This document shows, in pieces, positions 8,213 to 16,785 of a stretch of 64,000 bases of DNA (positions are counted from its first letter, which is position 1; every line of letters starts with the position of its first letter). Origin of the DNA: Streptomyces humi (GTDB lineage: Bacteria; Actinomycetota; Actinomycetes; Streptomycetales; Streptomycetaceae); assembly GCF_001005085.2 (NCBI RefSeq), contig NZ_LBMU02000015.1, forward strand, positions 1 through 64,000, given 5' to 3'. The position numbers and the translations under genes are program-made. The notes beneath the pieces are model-generated. The model saw only the letters and a program-made list of their open reading frames with translations, made no database searches and had not been told where the DNA came from.

Positions 8213-9414
8213 GGGGTCTCGAATTCCTCCGGTGCGAGGGAGTGGAGCGGCAGGGCGGTGCTGACCTCGAAGCCGCCGTCCGGGCGCGGTCCGGCCCGCA
8301 GGTCGCCGCCGACCGAGTGGGCGCGTTCCCGCATCCCCATCAGGCCGTAGCCCCCGCCCTCGGCGGGTTCCGGGGCGGCGGCGGTGCCGTCGTTGGTCAC
8401 CGAGATGAGCAGCCGGGACCGGACGTAGGTGAGTCGGACGTCGGCGCCCTGCCCGGTGCCGTGCTTGGTGACGTTGGTGAGGGCTTCCTGGATGATCCGG
8501 TACGCCGTGAGGTCCACACCCGGTGACAGCGGGCGGGGTTCGCCCTCGGTGGTGAGGGTGACGTCGAGCCCGGCGCTCGCGTAGGTCGACACGAGCTCGG
8601 GCAGCAGGTCCAGGCCGGGGGCGGGCTCCAGGGACCCGGCATCCGGGTCTCCGGAGTGCCGTAGCACCCCGACGGTGGCCCGGAGCTCGATGAGCGCGGA
8701 GGACGTGGTCGCCGTCAGTTCGCCGAGCAGTTGCTCCGCCTGGGCGGGCCGGGTGAGTACCAGGTGGCGGGCGGTGCCCGCCTGGGCGTTGGCGACGGCC
8801 ATGTGGTGGGCGACGACGTCGTGCAGTTCCCGGGCGATCCGCATGCGTTCCTCCGCCACCCGCAGCCGCGCCTCCTCCTCACGGGTGCGCTCGGCGTGCG
8901 TCGCGCGGGCGTGCACGGACTCCATGTAGGCCACCCGCAGCCGGGCGTTCGTACCGCCGACCAGGGGCAGCAGCAGCCACAGCACGGGGCCGACCGTGCG
9001 CAGGAGCAGCAGGTTGGTGCTCGGGTTGTCGAGCAGGGCGCCGACCACGACCAGGGTCATGGCCGCCAGGCCGATCACCCGGGTGGTGCGCCCGTCGGTG
9101 TGGGCGGCCACCCGGTACAGGGCCAGCATGAGCGGCGCCAGCATGAGGGGGGTGGGCAGGTAGCCCTGGGCGAAGGTGGCCACCGAGCAGGCCATCACCA
9201 CGGCGACGGCGGTGCGCGGACGGGCGCGTGCCTTGAGCAGGGCGAGGCAGGCGACGGTGGCGAGCAGGACGGCCGGCCACTGCTCGTCCGGCTGGCTGAT
9301 GCCGGGGAAGCGGAGCAGCGCGCCCAGGGTCACACAGCCGAGCAGGGCCATGACCACGGTGGCGCTCATGACGCGGCGGTAGCGCTGTGCGTACCGCTCC
9401 AGGTTGGTGGTCAT
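8209..9414 (-). CDS. Membrane sensor histidine kinase, HisKA_3 type
   Basis: 401 residues from ATG 9414 (MTTNLERYAQRYRR). Four or five hydrophobic segments between about residues 15 and 155 form the membrane sensor; the dimerisation and phosphoacceptor helix is MRIARELHDVVAHHMA with His198; the ATPase domain ends in GGGYGLMGMRERAHSVGG. The short HisKA_3/HATPase layout is the usual partner of NarL-type regulators such as DesK-like and LiaS-like kinases. It lacks a sizeable extracytoplasmic domain, suggesting membrane-state or intramembrane sensing. It is coupled to the response regulator and follows the MMPL gene after a strong hairpin. Confidence 0.94.
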   Translation of the reverse strand: MTTNLERYAQRYRRVMSATVVMALLGCVTLGALLRFPGISQPDEQWPAVLLATVACLALLKARARPRTAVAVVMACSVATFAQGYLPTPLMLAPLMLALYRVAAHTDGRTTRVIGLAAMTLVVVGALLDNPSTNLLLLRTVGPVLWLLLPLVGGTNARLRVAYMESVHARATHAERTREEEARLRVAEERMRIARELHDVVAHHMAVANAQAGTARHLVLTRPAQAEQLLGELTATTSSALIELRATVGVLRHSGDPDAGSLEPAPGLDLLPELVSTYASAGLDVTLTTEGEPRPLSPGVDLTAYRIIQEALTNVTKHGTGQGADVRLTYVRSRLLISVTNDGTAAAPEPAEGGGYGLMGMRERAHSVGGDLRAGPRPDGGFEVSTALPLHSLAPEEFETP

Positions 9415-9462
9415 GTGTCTCTCCGGTCGGGTGCCAGGGTCCATGGTGACCGACATGCCGGT

Positions 9463-9498
9463 GCGGACCGCCCGTGAGCTGTGCCACGGGCGGTCCGC
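9463..9498 (-). terminator. Hairpin terminator after MMPL gene
   Basis: A perfect 14-base stem, GCGGACCGCCCGTG (9463-9476) and its complement (9485-9498), around an 8-base loop lies 18 bases beyond the MMPL stop and before the kinase start. There is no T-run, as is usual in Streptomyces. It should reduce readthrough from the exporter gene into the kinase and regulator genes. Confidence 0.75.
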
Positions 9499-9515
9499 GG
9501 GGCGGCCGGGGACGG

Positions 9516-11750
9516 TCAGACGCGTGCCTCGGCGTTCTCTTCCGGGGCGGGACCGGTGACGCTCGCGGCGGCCGGCGCCGCCCCGGTGAGGGCCTCGCCC
9601 TCGATGTCCACCCGGGGCAGCAGGCGGTCCAGCCGTCCCGGCAGCCACCAGGCACGGTCCCCCAGCAGCGCGAGGACCGCGGGCACGAGCGCCATCCGTA
9701 CCACGAAGGCGTCCAGGAGCACGGCGGTCGCCATGCCGAACCCGATCATCTTGATCATGGATTCGCTCTCCCCGACGAACCCGGCGAAGACCGCGATCAT
9801 GATGAGGGCGGCGGCCACGACGACCCGGGCGCTGTGCCGGAACCCGGAGACCACCGCCTCCTTCGCGGGCTCGCCGTGGACGTACGACTCCCGCATCCGG
9901 GAGACGAGGAACACCTCGTAGTCCATGGCCAGGCCGAAGATGATGCCCACCAGGAAGATCGGCATCAGGCTCATGATCGGCCCGGTCTGCTCCACACCGA
10001 ACAGGGCGGCGGCGTGGCCCTGCTGGAAGACCAGGACGACCGCGCCGAGGGCCGCGAGGACCGAGAGCAGGAAGCCGAGCGCCGCCTTGAGGGGGACCAG
10101 CAGGGACCGGAAGACCACCAGCAGCAGGACGACGGCGAGTCCGACGACGGTGACGAGGTAGGGCACCAGCGCGGACTGCACCTTGCCCGAGATGTCGATG
10201 TTCAGCGCGGTGGTGCCGGTGACCTCGTAGGAGGCGCCGGCCGCCGTCTCGACGGCCGGGCGTTCGCCGCGGATCGTCTTGACGAGGGCCTTGGTCCGCT
10301 CGTCGGCGGGACCGGTGGCGGGCGTGGCGGTGAACACCGCGGTGTCACCCGCCGTGTCGAAGTGGGCGGGGGTGACGGAGACGATTCCGGCCGTACCGGC
10401 GATCCTGTCGCCGACCGCGCCGGCCGCGGCCTTGGCGTCGGCCGCGCCACGGGCGTCCACGACGATGGTCAGCGGGCCGTTGAACCCGGGGCCGAAGCCC
10501 TCGGCGAGGTCGTCGTAGGCACGGCGTTCGGTGGTGGCGGTGGACTTGGCCTCGTCGCCCGGCATGCCGAGCTGGAGCTGGGTCATCGGGACCGCGAGGG
10601 CGCCGAGGCCCACGACGCCGAGCAGCAGGACGGGCAGCGGGTGGCGCAGTACGAAGCGGGCCCAGCGGGCGCCCCGGTTGTCGCCGCCGGTGGTGCTCCC
10701 GGCCTTCCGCGGGCGACGGCCGCCGCGCCCGCGTACGGCGCCCGCCAGCACGGCGTTCGGCCAGAACCCGAGCAGGGCCGGTACGGCGGTCAGCGCGACG
10801 CCGACGGCGACGACCACCGCGCCGGCGGCGGTCAGTCCCATCCTGGTCAGCATCGGGATGCCGACGACCGACAGCCCGGCCAGGGCGATGACCACGGTGA
10901 GGCCCGCGAAGACCACCGCCGAACCGGCCGTGCCGACCGCGAGTCCGGCCGCCTCCTCGGGGGCCCGGCCCCGGGCTCGCTCCTCCCGGTAGCGGGAGAC
11001 CACGAACAGCGCGTAGTCGATGCCGACGGCGAGGCCCAGCATCATCGCCAGGGTGCCGGTGCTGCTGGACAGACCGAGGGCGCCGGCCAGCAGGGTCACG
11101 GTGAACATGCTGACGCCGACGCCGAGGATCGCGGTCAGCAGCGGGAGTCCGGCGGCGGCCAGCGAACCGAAGGTGACGAGGAGCACCAGGGCCGCGACGG
11201 AGATGCCGATGACCTCGGCGGCGCCGCCGGGTCCGCCCCCGCTGTCCATGGCGGAGCCGCCGGTCTCGACGGTGAGGCCCGCGTCCCGGGCCTTGCCGAC
11301 GGCGTCCGCGAGCGCCGTGCGGGAGGCGTCGGTGATCGCGGAGGATGTGACCTTGTAGGTGACGGTCGCGTACGCCGTGCTGCCGTCCTCGCTGACCGCC
11401 TTCGCCGTGAAGGGGTCGGCGACGGAAGCCACCTGGGCGCCGTCACCGAGGGTGCCGACCGTTTCCTCGATCACCTCGCGGTGCGCGGTGGCGGTGACCT
11501 TCTGCCCGTGCGGGGCGACGAAGACGACCCGCGCGGTGGCGCCGTCGGCGGCCGCGCCCGGGAAGCGCTCCTGCATCAGGTCGAAGGCCTTCTGGGACTC
11601 GATGCCCGGTGCCGAGAACTCCTCGTCGGAGGCTCCCGGCGCCTGGAGCGCGCCCAGTCCCACGGCGGCCAGGACGGCCAGCCACAACAGGGCGACGGAT
11701 CCACGCCGCCGGAAGGCCAGTCGGCCCAGTCGATAGAGATAAGCAGCCAC
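9516..11750 (-). CDS. MMPL/RND-family membrane exporter
   Basis: 744 residues from GTG 11750 (VAAYLYRLGRLAFRRRG); GGAG lies 9 bases upstream. Two homologous halves each have one transmembrane helix, a large extracytoplasmic domain and a bundle of five helices, 12 in all. Typical MMPL motifs are seen: GIDYALFVVSRYREE in the first half and GLAMDYEVFLVSRMRESY in the second, with proton-relay Asp-Tyr pairs. Such proteins export lipids, siderophores or drugs using the proton gradient. It sits upstream of a two-component system, as in stress-responsive export loci. A palindrome and a 21-base-spaced repeat precede it. Confidence 0.92.
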   Translation of the reverse strand: MAAYLYRLGRLAFRRRGSVALLWLAVLAAVGLGALQAPGASDEEFSAPGIESQKAFDLMQERFPGAAADGATARVVFVAPHGQKVTATAHREVIEETVGTLGDGAQVASVADPFTAKAVSEDGSTAYATVTYKVTSSAITDASRTALADAVGKARDAGLTVETGGSAMDSGGGPGGAAEVIGISVAALVLLVTFGSLAAAGLPLLTAILGVGVSMFTVTLLAGALGLSSSTGTLAMMLGLAVGIDYALFVVSRYREERARGRAPEEAAGLAVGTAGSAVVFAGLTVVIALAGLSVVGIPMLTRMGLTAAGAVVVAVGVALTAVPALLGFWPNAVLAGAVRGRGGRRPRKAGSTTGGDNRGARWARFVLRHPLPVLLLGVVGLGALAVPMTQLQLGMPGDEAKSTATTERRAYDDLAEGFGPGFNGPLTIVVDARGAADAKAAAGAVGDRIAGTAGIVSVTPAHFDTAGDTAVFTATPATGPADERTKALVKTIRGERPAVETAAGASYEVTGTTALNIDISGKVQSALVPYLVTVVGLAVVLLLVVFRSLLVPLKAALGFLLSVLAALGAVVLVFQQGHAAALFGVEQTGPIMSLMPIFLVGIIFGLAMDYEVFLVSRMRESYVHGEPAKEAVVSGFRHSARVVVAAALIMIAVFAGFVGESESMIKMIGFGMATAVLLDAFVVRMALVPAVLALLGDRAWWLPGRLDRLLPRVDIEGEALTGAAPAAASVTGPAPEENAEARV

Positions 11751-11831
11751 GTCAGGGGACTCCGCATCGTTTCTGGCTCGGTGCACCAGGCTGTCCCGCC
11801 GACGGCCCCCGCGTCGTCGTACCGCTGCTGG

Positions 11832-11879
11832 CAGTACCGGCTACTGGATCCGCAGGACCGTCTACTGAATCCGCGGTAG
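11832..11879 (-). promoter_or_regulatory. Candidate operator pair upstream of MMPL gene
   Basis: CAGTA-N5-TACTG forms a perfect palindrome at 11832-11846. CTACTGGATCCGC (11841-11853) recurs as CTACTGAATCCGC (11862-11874), exactly 21 bases later, i.e. two helical turns. The elements lie 82-129 bases upstream of the MMPL start. The spacing fits cooperative binding of a regulator, possibly the adjacent response regulator. Confidence 0.5.
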
Positions 11880-11989
11880 GCGTCCGGGCCGCCGGCTCAT
11901 GCCCCGGTACGACGGGACGGGCGCCGCGGTGCGCGGTACGGCCCGTATCCCGGAAGAACCGATGCCCCGCGGAGTCTTGACGTCCCCGC

Positions 11990-12060
11990 CATGACTGCGT
12001 AGACATGACTACGCAGACATGACAGCGCAGTCAGCAAGCGGCGGCGCATGACATGATTGC
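11990..12060 (+). repeat. Triple 14-bp tandem repeat before lacI-family gene
   Basis: CATGACTGCGTAGA (11990), CATGACTACGCAGA (12004) and CATGACAGCGCAGT (12018) are three adjacent 14-base repeats; a diverged copy, CATGACATGATTGC, lies at 12047-12060. Within the array CTGCGTAG and CTACGCAG (11995-12002, 12009-12016) form a perfect palindrome. The array is 31-101 bases upstream of the LacI start, so it is a likely autoregulatory operator and promoter region. The rest of the 340-base gap to the MMPL gene shows the MMPL operator elements and no gene. Confidence 0.6.
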
Positions 12061-12090
12061 CCCTCGACCGAGCGGCCACCGGGAGACGCC

Positions 12091-13158
12091 ATGACGCCAG
12101 AGACGGGACGCGGCAGGAGCAGCGCCGCACCCCGCAGTGTCGATGTGGCGCGGCTGGCCGGTGTCTCCCAGAAGACCGTCTCCCGGGTCTTCAACGACGA
12201 GCCGTACGTCTCCGAGGACGTGCGCCGCCGGGTGCTCCACGCCGCCGAACAACTCGGCTACCGGCGCAACAACGCCGCCCGGGCGCTGGCCTCCGGACGC
12301 ACCCGCTCGATCGGCGTGGTGACGCTGGGCACCGCCCTGTACGGACCCGCCTCACTGCTCATGGGCGTGGAGCGGGTCGTGCGGGACACCGGGTACGCGC
12401 TGCGTGTGGTCAACACGGTGGAGGGCGATCCGGCGGGTCTCTCCGGTGCCGTGGACTCGCTCCTCGACCAGGGCGTGGACGGCATCGTCATCTCCGAACC
12501 CATCGACGAGACGGGGGACGGCGCGGACACCTCGCTGCGCGTCGACGTCCCGGTGCTCGTCATGGGCGCTCCGCCGCCGGTCACCGCGCCGGTCGTGCTG
12601 ACCGCGGGCGACGGTGCCGACCTGATGGCCCACACCGCCACCGAACACCTGCTGTCCCTGGGGCACGCGACGGTCCACCACCTCGCCGGTCCGCAGCGCT
12701 GGTACGCCGCCCGGGACCGGCTGGCGGGCTGGCGGGCCGCCCTGACCGCACAGGGCAGGACGGTCCCCCCGGTCGCCGAGGGCGACTGGTCGGCCGGGTC
12801 CGGGTACGCGGCGGGCCGGAGGTTCGCCGCCGACGACACGGTCACCGCCGTCTTCTGCGCCAACGACGACATGGCGATCGGCCTGATCCGGGCCCTGACG
12901 GAGGCCGGCCGGCGGGTGCCGGAGGACGTCAGCGTGGTCGGCTTCGACGACATCCCGGTCGCCGCCTACGTGACTCCCCCGCTCACCACGGTGCGTCAGC
13001 CCTTCGACGCCGTGGCGCAGGAGGGCCTCAAACGCCTGGTGCACGCCGTCGAGAACCCGACGGCGGACCCCTTGCCGGCCGGCGGGCCCCCGGTCGACCT
13101 CATCGTGCGCGCCTCGACCGCGCCACCGCCGGACGGAGGTGCGCCCACCACTGACTGA
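12091..13158 (+). CDS. LacI-family transcriptional repressor (galactoside locus)
   Basis: 355 residues from ATG 12091, with GGGAG 5-9 bases upstream. Residues 15-60 are the LacI HTH and hinge (VDVARLAGVSQKTVSRVFNDEPYVSEDVRRRV), followed by a periplasmic-binding-protein-like sensor domain containing SIGVV, GIVISEP, CANDDMAIG and VSVVGFDDIPVAAYVTPPLTTVRQP. It should repress until a sugar binds. It faces the ABC importer and beta-galactosidase genes downstream on the same strand, so a galactoside is the likely inducer. The palindromic 14-bp repeats upstream are its probable operator. Confidence 0.94.
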   Translation: MTPETGRGRSSAAPRSVDVARLAGVSQKTVSRVFNDEPYVSEDVRRRVLHAAEQLGYRRNNAARALASGRTRSIGVVTLGTALYGPASLLMGVERVVRDTGYALRVVNTVEGDPAGLSGAVDSLLDQGVDGIVISEPIDETGDGADTSLRVDVPVLVMGAPPPVTAPVVLTAGDGADLMAHTATEHLLSLGHATVHHLAGPQRWYAARDRLAGWRAALTAQGRTVPPVAEGDWSAGSGYAAGRRFAADDTVTAVFCANDDMAIGLIRALTEAGRRVPEDVSVVGFDDIPVAAYVTPPLTTVRQPFDAVAQEGLKRLVHAVENPTADPLPAGGPPVDLIVRASTAPPPDGGAPTTD

Positions 13159-13627
13159 GCCCTCGTCAGGCCGCCGGGACGACGGCTGACGCCCAGCGCC
13201 CGATCTCACCGCGGGCCGTACCGCACCACCGCCCACCGATCTCACCGCCCGGCCGTACCGCACCACCGCCCGACCCCACAGCCCCGCCCCACCGCCCGGT
13301 CCGCCGGACGAGGCGCCGTGCGTCGGCGCACCGACGCGGTCGACCGCGCGAGCCCACACCTCGCACGAGCACACGCCTCCCGCACGAGCACACGTCTCGC
13401 ACGGCGCACCCCTCGCACGGCGCACCCCTCGCACGAGCACGCCTTTCACACGGACGCCGCCTGCGCACCAGCGGCGCCGCGGGGCCGCCCGTCGCCCGTG
13501 TCTCCATGGGCCCGAGTCCGGCATCCGCGCCTGTCTCCGCTTTCTCTCCTCATCACCCTCCCCTTTCCCTCCCCCTTTCCCTCCCCCCCCTTTCCTCGCT
13601 CTTCTTCGCCACCGGCGGGAGTTCACC
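13159..13627 (+). repeat. Repeat-rich 5' region of ABC importer operon
   Basis: This 469-base gap holds no convincing gene. It contains a 36-base tandem duplication (13200-13235 and 13236-13271, starting CCGATCTCACCGC), then about five degenerate 16-base units of the type CTCGCACGAGCACACG / CTCGCACGGCGCACCC (about 13364-13441), and then an almost pure pyrimidine tract of about 75 bases (13533-13609) just before the ribosome binding site GGGAG at 13616. The pyrimidine tract will be unstructured in mRNA; the repeats have no assigned role. Confidence 0.6.
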
Positions 13628-15019
13628 ATGCCCAGATTCGCCTCAGTACCCGGCCCGTCCCCCATGAGCCGACGGCTGTTCCTCACCGCGACCGGTGCCG
13701 TGTCGCTCGGCGCCGCGCTCACCGCCTGCGGCGGCGGGGACTCCGGCGGTTCCTCCGCCGCCGCCAAGCCCGTCAGCCAGGCCGACATCGACAAGGCCAT
13801 GAAGACACCGACCGAGCTGACGTTCTGGACCTGGGTCCCGAACATCGCCAAGGAGGTCGCCCTCTTCGAGAAGAAGTACCCGGCCGTCAAGGTCAAGATC
13901 GTCAACGCCGGTCAGGGAACGCCCCAGTACACCAAGCTGCGTACGGCGCTGAAGGCCGGCAGCGGCGCTCCGGACCTGGTCCAGATCGAGTACCAGGCCA
14001 TCCCGACCTTCACCATCACCGACAGCCTGCTGGACCTGCGGCCGTACGGCGCGTCGGCGCTGAAGTCCACGTTCGTGGACTGGACCTGGGGCCAGGTCAG
14101 CGGCGGCGACGGCGAGATCTGGGCGATACCCCAGGACACCGGCCCCATGGGCATGCTGTACCGGCACGACATCTTCCAGAAGCACGGCATCGAGGTCCCG
14201 GGCACCTGGGACGAGTTCGCCGCCGCCGCACGCAGACTGCACAAGGCCGACCCGGACGTCTACCTGACCAACCTCGCGGCCAACCAGGTCGCCGCCTGGC
14301 ACGGGCTGCTCTGGCAGGCCGGCGCCAAGCCGTACGTCACCTCGGGGAAGAGCGACATCGCCATCAGCGTCGACGACCCTGTCTCGCGCAAGCTCGGAGC
14401 GTACTGGGGCGGGCTCGCGAAGGACGGCGTCATCGGCGTCGAGCCCGACTTCACCGACTCCTGGTACGCGGCCCTCGACAAGGGCAGGTACGCGACCTGG
14501 ATCACCGCCGCCTGGGGGCCGGTGTTCCTGTCCGGCTCGGCGAAGTCCACGGCGGGCAAGTGGCGGGCGGCCCCGCTGCCGCAGTGGGACGCCGCCAAGC
14601 CCAGCTCGGGCAACTGGGGCGGGTCCACCACCGCGGTCGTCCGTTCCACCAGCAACCCCGTCGCCGCGGCCGTGTTCGCCCAGTTCCTCAACAGCGACCC
14701 GGCCAGCGCACGGATGTTCGCCACCGAGCAGTTCTTCTTCCCCGCCACCAAGGCCCTGCTCACGGACGCCTCGTTCACCGGTGACGCCCCGTCCTTCTAC
14801 GGCGGCCAGAAAGTCAACCAGGTCTTCGCCGACATCAGCTCCACCGTCAACTCCTCTTTCCAGTGGCCCCCGTTCCTCGACCAGGCGGCGACCGACTGGA
14901 CGGAGACCGTCGGCAAGTCCCTCGCGGACCACACCGACACCGTGCGTGCGCTCGGCAGCTGGCAGTCCCGGCTGACGACGTACGCGAAGGACCAGGGCTT
15001 CACCGTCAAGGGAGGCTGA
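13628..15019 (+). CDS. Sugar ABC transporter substrate-binding lipoprotein
   Basis: 463 residues from ATG 13628 (GGGAG 6 bases upstream). An N-terminal signal with paired arginines (MSRRLFLTATGAVSLG) ends in lipobox L-T-A-C, so Cys34 is lipidated after cleavage. The mature part is a family 1 binding protein: LTFWTWVPNIAKEVALFEKKYP, NWGGSTTAVVRSTSNP. It binds an oligosaccharide outside the membrane and delivers it to the two permeases encoded next (1-base gap). No ATPase gene is present; Streptomyces importers of this kind share the MsiK ATPase encoded elsewhere. The GH42 gene suggests a beta-galactoside ligand. Confidence 0.94.
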   Translation: MPRFASVPGPSPMSRRLFLTATGAVSLGAALTACGGGDSGGSSAAAKPVSQADIDKAMKTPTELTFWTWVPNIAKEVALFEKKYPAVKVKIVNAGQGTPQYTKLRTALKAGSGAPDLVQIEYQAIPTFTITDSLLDLRPYGASALKSTFVDWTWGQVSGGDGEIWAIPQDTGPMGMLYRHDIFQKHGIEVPGTWDEFAAAARRLHKADPDVYLTNLAANQVAAWHGLLWQAGAKPYVTSGKSDIAISVDDPVSRKLGAYWGGLAKDGVIGVEPDFTDSWYAALDKGRYATWITAAWGPVFLSGSAKSTAGKWRAAPLPQWDAAKPSSGNWGGSTTAVVRSTSNPVAAAVFAQFLNSDPASARMFATEQFFFPATKALLTDASFTGDAPSFYGGQKVNQVFADISSTVNSSFQWPPFLDQAATDWTETVGKSLADHTDTVRALGSWQSRLTTYAKDQGFTVKGG

Positions 15020-15020
15020 G

Positions 15021-15905
15021 ATGGCGGGCATCCGCCGGCACCGGGCGGCCGGGCCGCTGTTCGTCGCGCCGTTCCTGACGCTGTTCCTGCTGCTCTTCCT
15101 CGCACCCCTCGGCTACGCCGCCTACCTCAGCCTGTTCCAGAGCCGGCTCATCGGCGGCACCGTCTTCGTCGGCATCGACAACTACACGCGGGCCCTGGGC
15201 GACCCCCGGCTCCTGCACGGTGTGGGCCGGGTGGCGCTGTTCTTCGTCATCCAGGTCCCGGTGATGCTGCTCCTCGCGCTGCTGTTCGCCCTCGCGCTCG
15301 ACAGCGGTCTGCTGCGGCTGGCCCGGGTGATCCGGCTCGGCATCTTCGTGCCGTACGCCGTGCCGAGCGTGGTCGCCGCGCTGATGTGGGGGTACCTGTA
15401 CGGGCCGGACTTCGGCCCGTTCGCCCAGCTGAGCCGGAAACTGGACCTGCCCGCCCCGCACTTCCTCACCGACGGCTGGATGCTGGGCAGCCTGGCGAAC
15501 ATCGTGACCTGGGAGTTCGTCGGCTACAACATGATCATCCTGTACGCGGCCCTGCGCACCATCCCGCAGGAGCTGTACGAGGCGGCCGCGGTGGACGGGG
15601 CCGGCGCCTGGCGCGTCGCCCGGTCCGTGAAGCTGCCGGCGCTGCGCCCGGCGCTGCTGCTCACCCTCCTCTTCTCCGTGATCGGCAGCTTCCAGCTGTT
15701 CAACGAACCCAACCTGCTGATGAAGATCGCCCCGGACGTCATCAGCAGCTCCTACACCGCCAACCTGTACGCCTACTCCCTGGCCTTCACCGGCCAGCAG
15801 GTCAACTACGCGGCCACGGTGTCCTTCCTGCTCGGCCTCGTCATCGTGGTCGCCTCCTACGCCGTCCTGCTCACCGCGAACCGCGGCACCAGGAGGGCCG
15901 CATGA
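15021..15905 (+). CDS. Sugar ABC transporter permease (MalF type)
   Basis: 294 residues. Six hydrophobic helices and the cytoplasmic EAA loop ELYEAAAVDGAGAWRVARSVKLPAL (about residues 185-209) identify a binding-protein-dependent transport permease of the MalF/UgpA class. It starts one base after the binding-protein stop and its own stop overlaps the next start as ATGA, so the three transport genes are one tightly coupled operon. Confidence 0.94.
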   Translation: MAGIRRHRAAGPLFVAPFLTLFLLLFLAPLGYAAYLSLFQSRLIGGTVFVGIDNYTRALGDPRLLHGVGRVALFFVIQVPVMLLLALLFALALDSGLLRLARVIRLGIFVPYAVPSVVAALMWGYLYGPDFGPFAQLSRKLDLPAPHFLTDGWMLGSLANIVTWEFVGYNMIILYAALRTIPQELYEAAAVDGAGAWRVARSVKLPALRPALLLTLLFSVIGSFQLFNEPNLLMKIAPDVISSSYTANLYAYSLAFTGQQVNYAATVSFLLGLVIVVASYAVLLTANRGTRRAA

Positions 15906-16756
15906 CGGGCCGCCGCAGTACCCCGCTGACGATCGCCATGCTGGCGGCCCTCGCCTACTTCCTGCTCCCCCTGTGCTGGCTGCTGATCGCCTCCACCAAG
16001 AACACCCAGGACCTGTTCAACAGCTTCGGCCTGTGGTTCTCGCACTCCCCGCAGCTGCTCGCGAACATCAGGGCGACCCTCACCCAGGACGACGGCGTCT
16101 TCGTGCACTGGCTGCTCAACACGGTCCTGTACGCGGGCGTCAGCGCGGTCGGCGCGGCCCTGCTCGCGGCTGCGGGCGGCTACGGGTTCGCCAAGTTCCG
16201 CTTCCGCGGCGACCGGCTGGCCTTCAACCTGGTCCTCGGCGCCGTGATGGTGCCGGCCACCGCGCTGGCGATCCCGACCTACCTGCTGTTCGCCAAGGCC
16301 GGCCTGGTCAACACCCCGTGGGCGGTCATCCTGCCGTCCCTGGTCAACCCGTTCGGTCTCTACCTGATGCGCGTCTACGCGGCCGACGCCGTCCCGGACA
16401 GCCTGCTGGAGGCCGCCCGCATCGACGGTGCCGGCGAGTCGCGGATCTTCCTCAGGATCGCCCTGCGGCTGCTCGGCCCCGGCCTGGTGACCGTCCTGCT
16501 GTTCACCCTCGTGGCGACCTGGAACAACTACTTCCTGCCGCTGATCATGCTCAACGACCCGAACCTGTACCCGATCACGGTCGGTCTCGCCCGATGGGCC
16601 GATCAGGCCCAGAACGGCGGGGCGGGAGCGAGCAGCGACATGCTCGCGCTCGTCGTGACCGGCTCGATGATCTCCGTCGTCCCGCTCGTCGTGGCCTTCC
16701 TGCTGCTCCAGCGCTACTGGCAGAGCGGCCTGGCGGCCGGCGGCGTCAAGCAGTGA
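15902..16756 (+). CDS. Sugar ABC transporter permease (MalG type)
   Basis: 284 residues from ATG 15902, overlapping the preceding stop by 4 bases. Six transmembrane helices; EAA loop SLLEAARIDGAGESRIFLRIALRLL; C-terminus LLQRYWQSGLAAGGVKQ, typical of MalG/UgpE permeases. With the preceding permease it forms the membrane channel of the importer. The beta-galactosidase gene begins 29 bases further on after an AGGAGG ribosome binding site. Confidence 0.94.
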   Translation: MTGRRSTPLTIAMLAALAYFLLPLCWLLIASTKNTQDLFNSFGLWFSHSPQLLANIRATLTQDDGVFVHWLLNTVLYAGVSAVGAALLAAAGGYGFAKFRFRGDRLAFNLVLGAVMVPATALAIPTYLLFAKAGLVNTPWAVILPSLVNPFGLYLMRVYAADAVPDSLLEAARIDGAGESRIFLRIALRLLGPGLVTVLLFTLVATWNNYFLPLIMLNDPNLYPITVGLARWADQAQNGGAGASSDMLALVVTGSMISVVPLVVAFLLLQRYWQSGLAAGGVKQ

Positions 16757-16785
16757 CTCCCCACCCTTCCCAGGAGGTTTCCTTC

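Noticed and set aside
9516..11750. MMPL exporter as the MmpL3-like transporter of the Pks13-like locus
   Set aside because: It is 16 kb away, has its own operator-like sites and adjoins a two-component system; no sequence link to the locus was seen.
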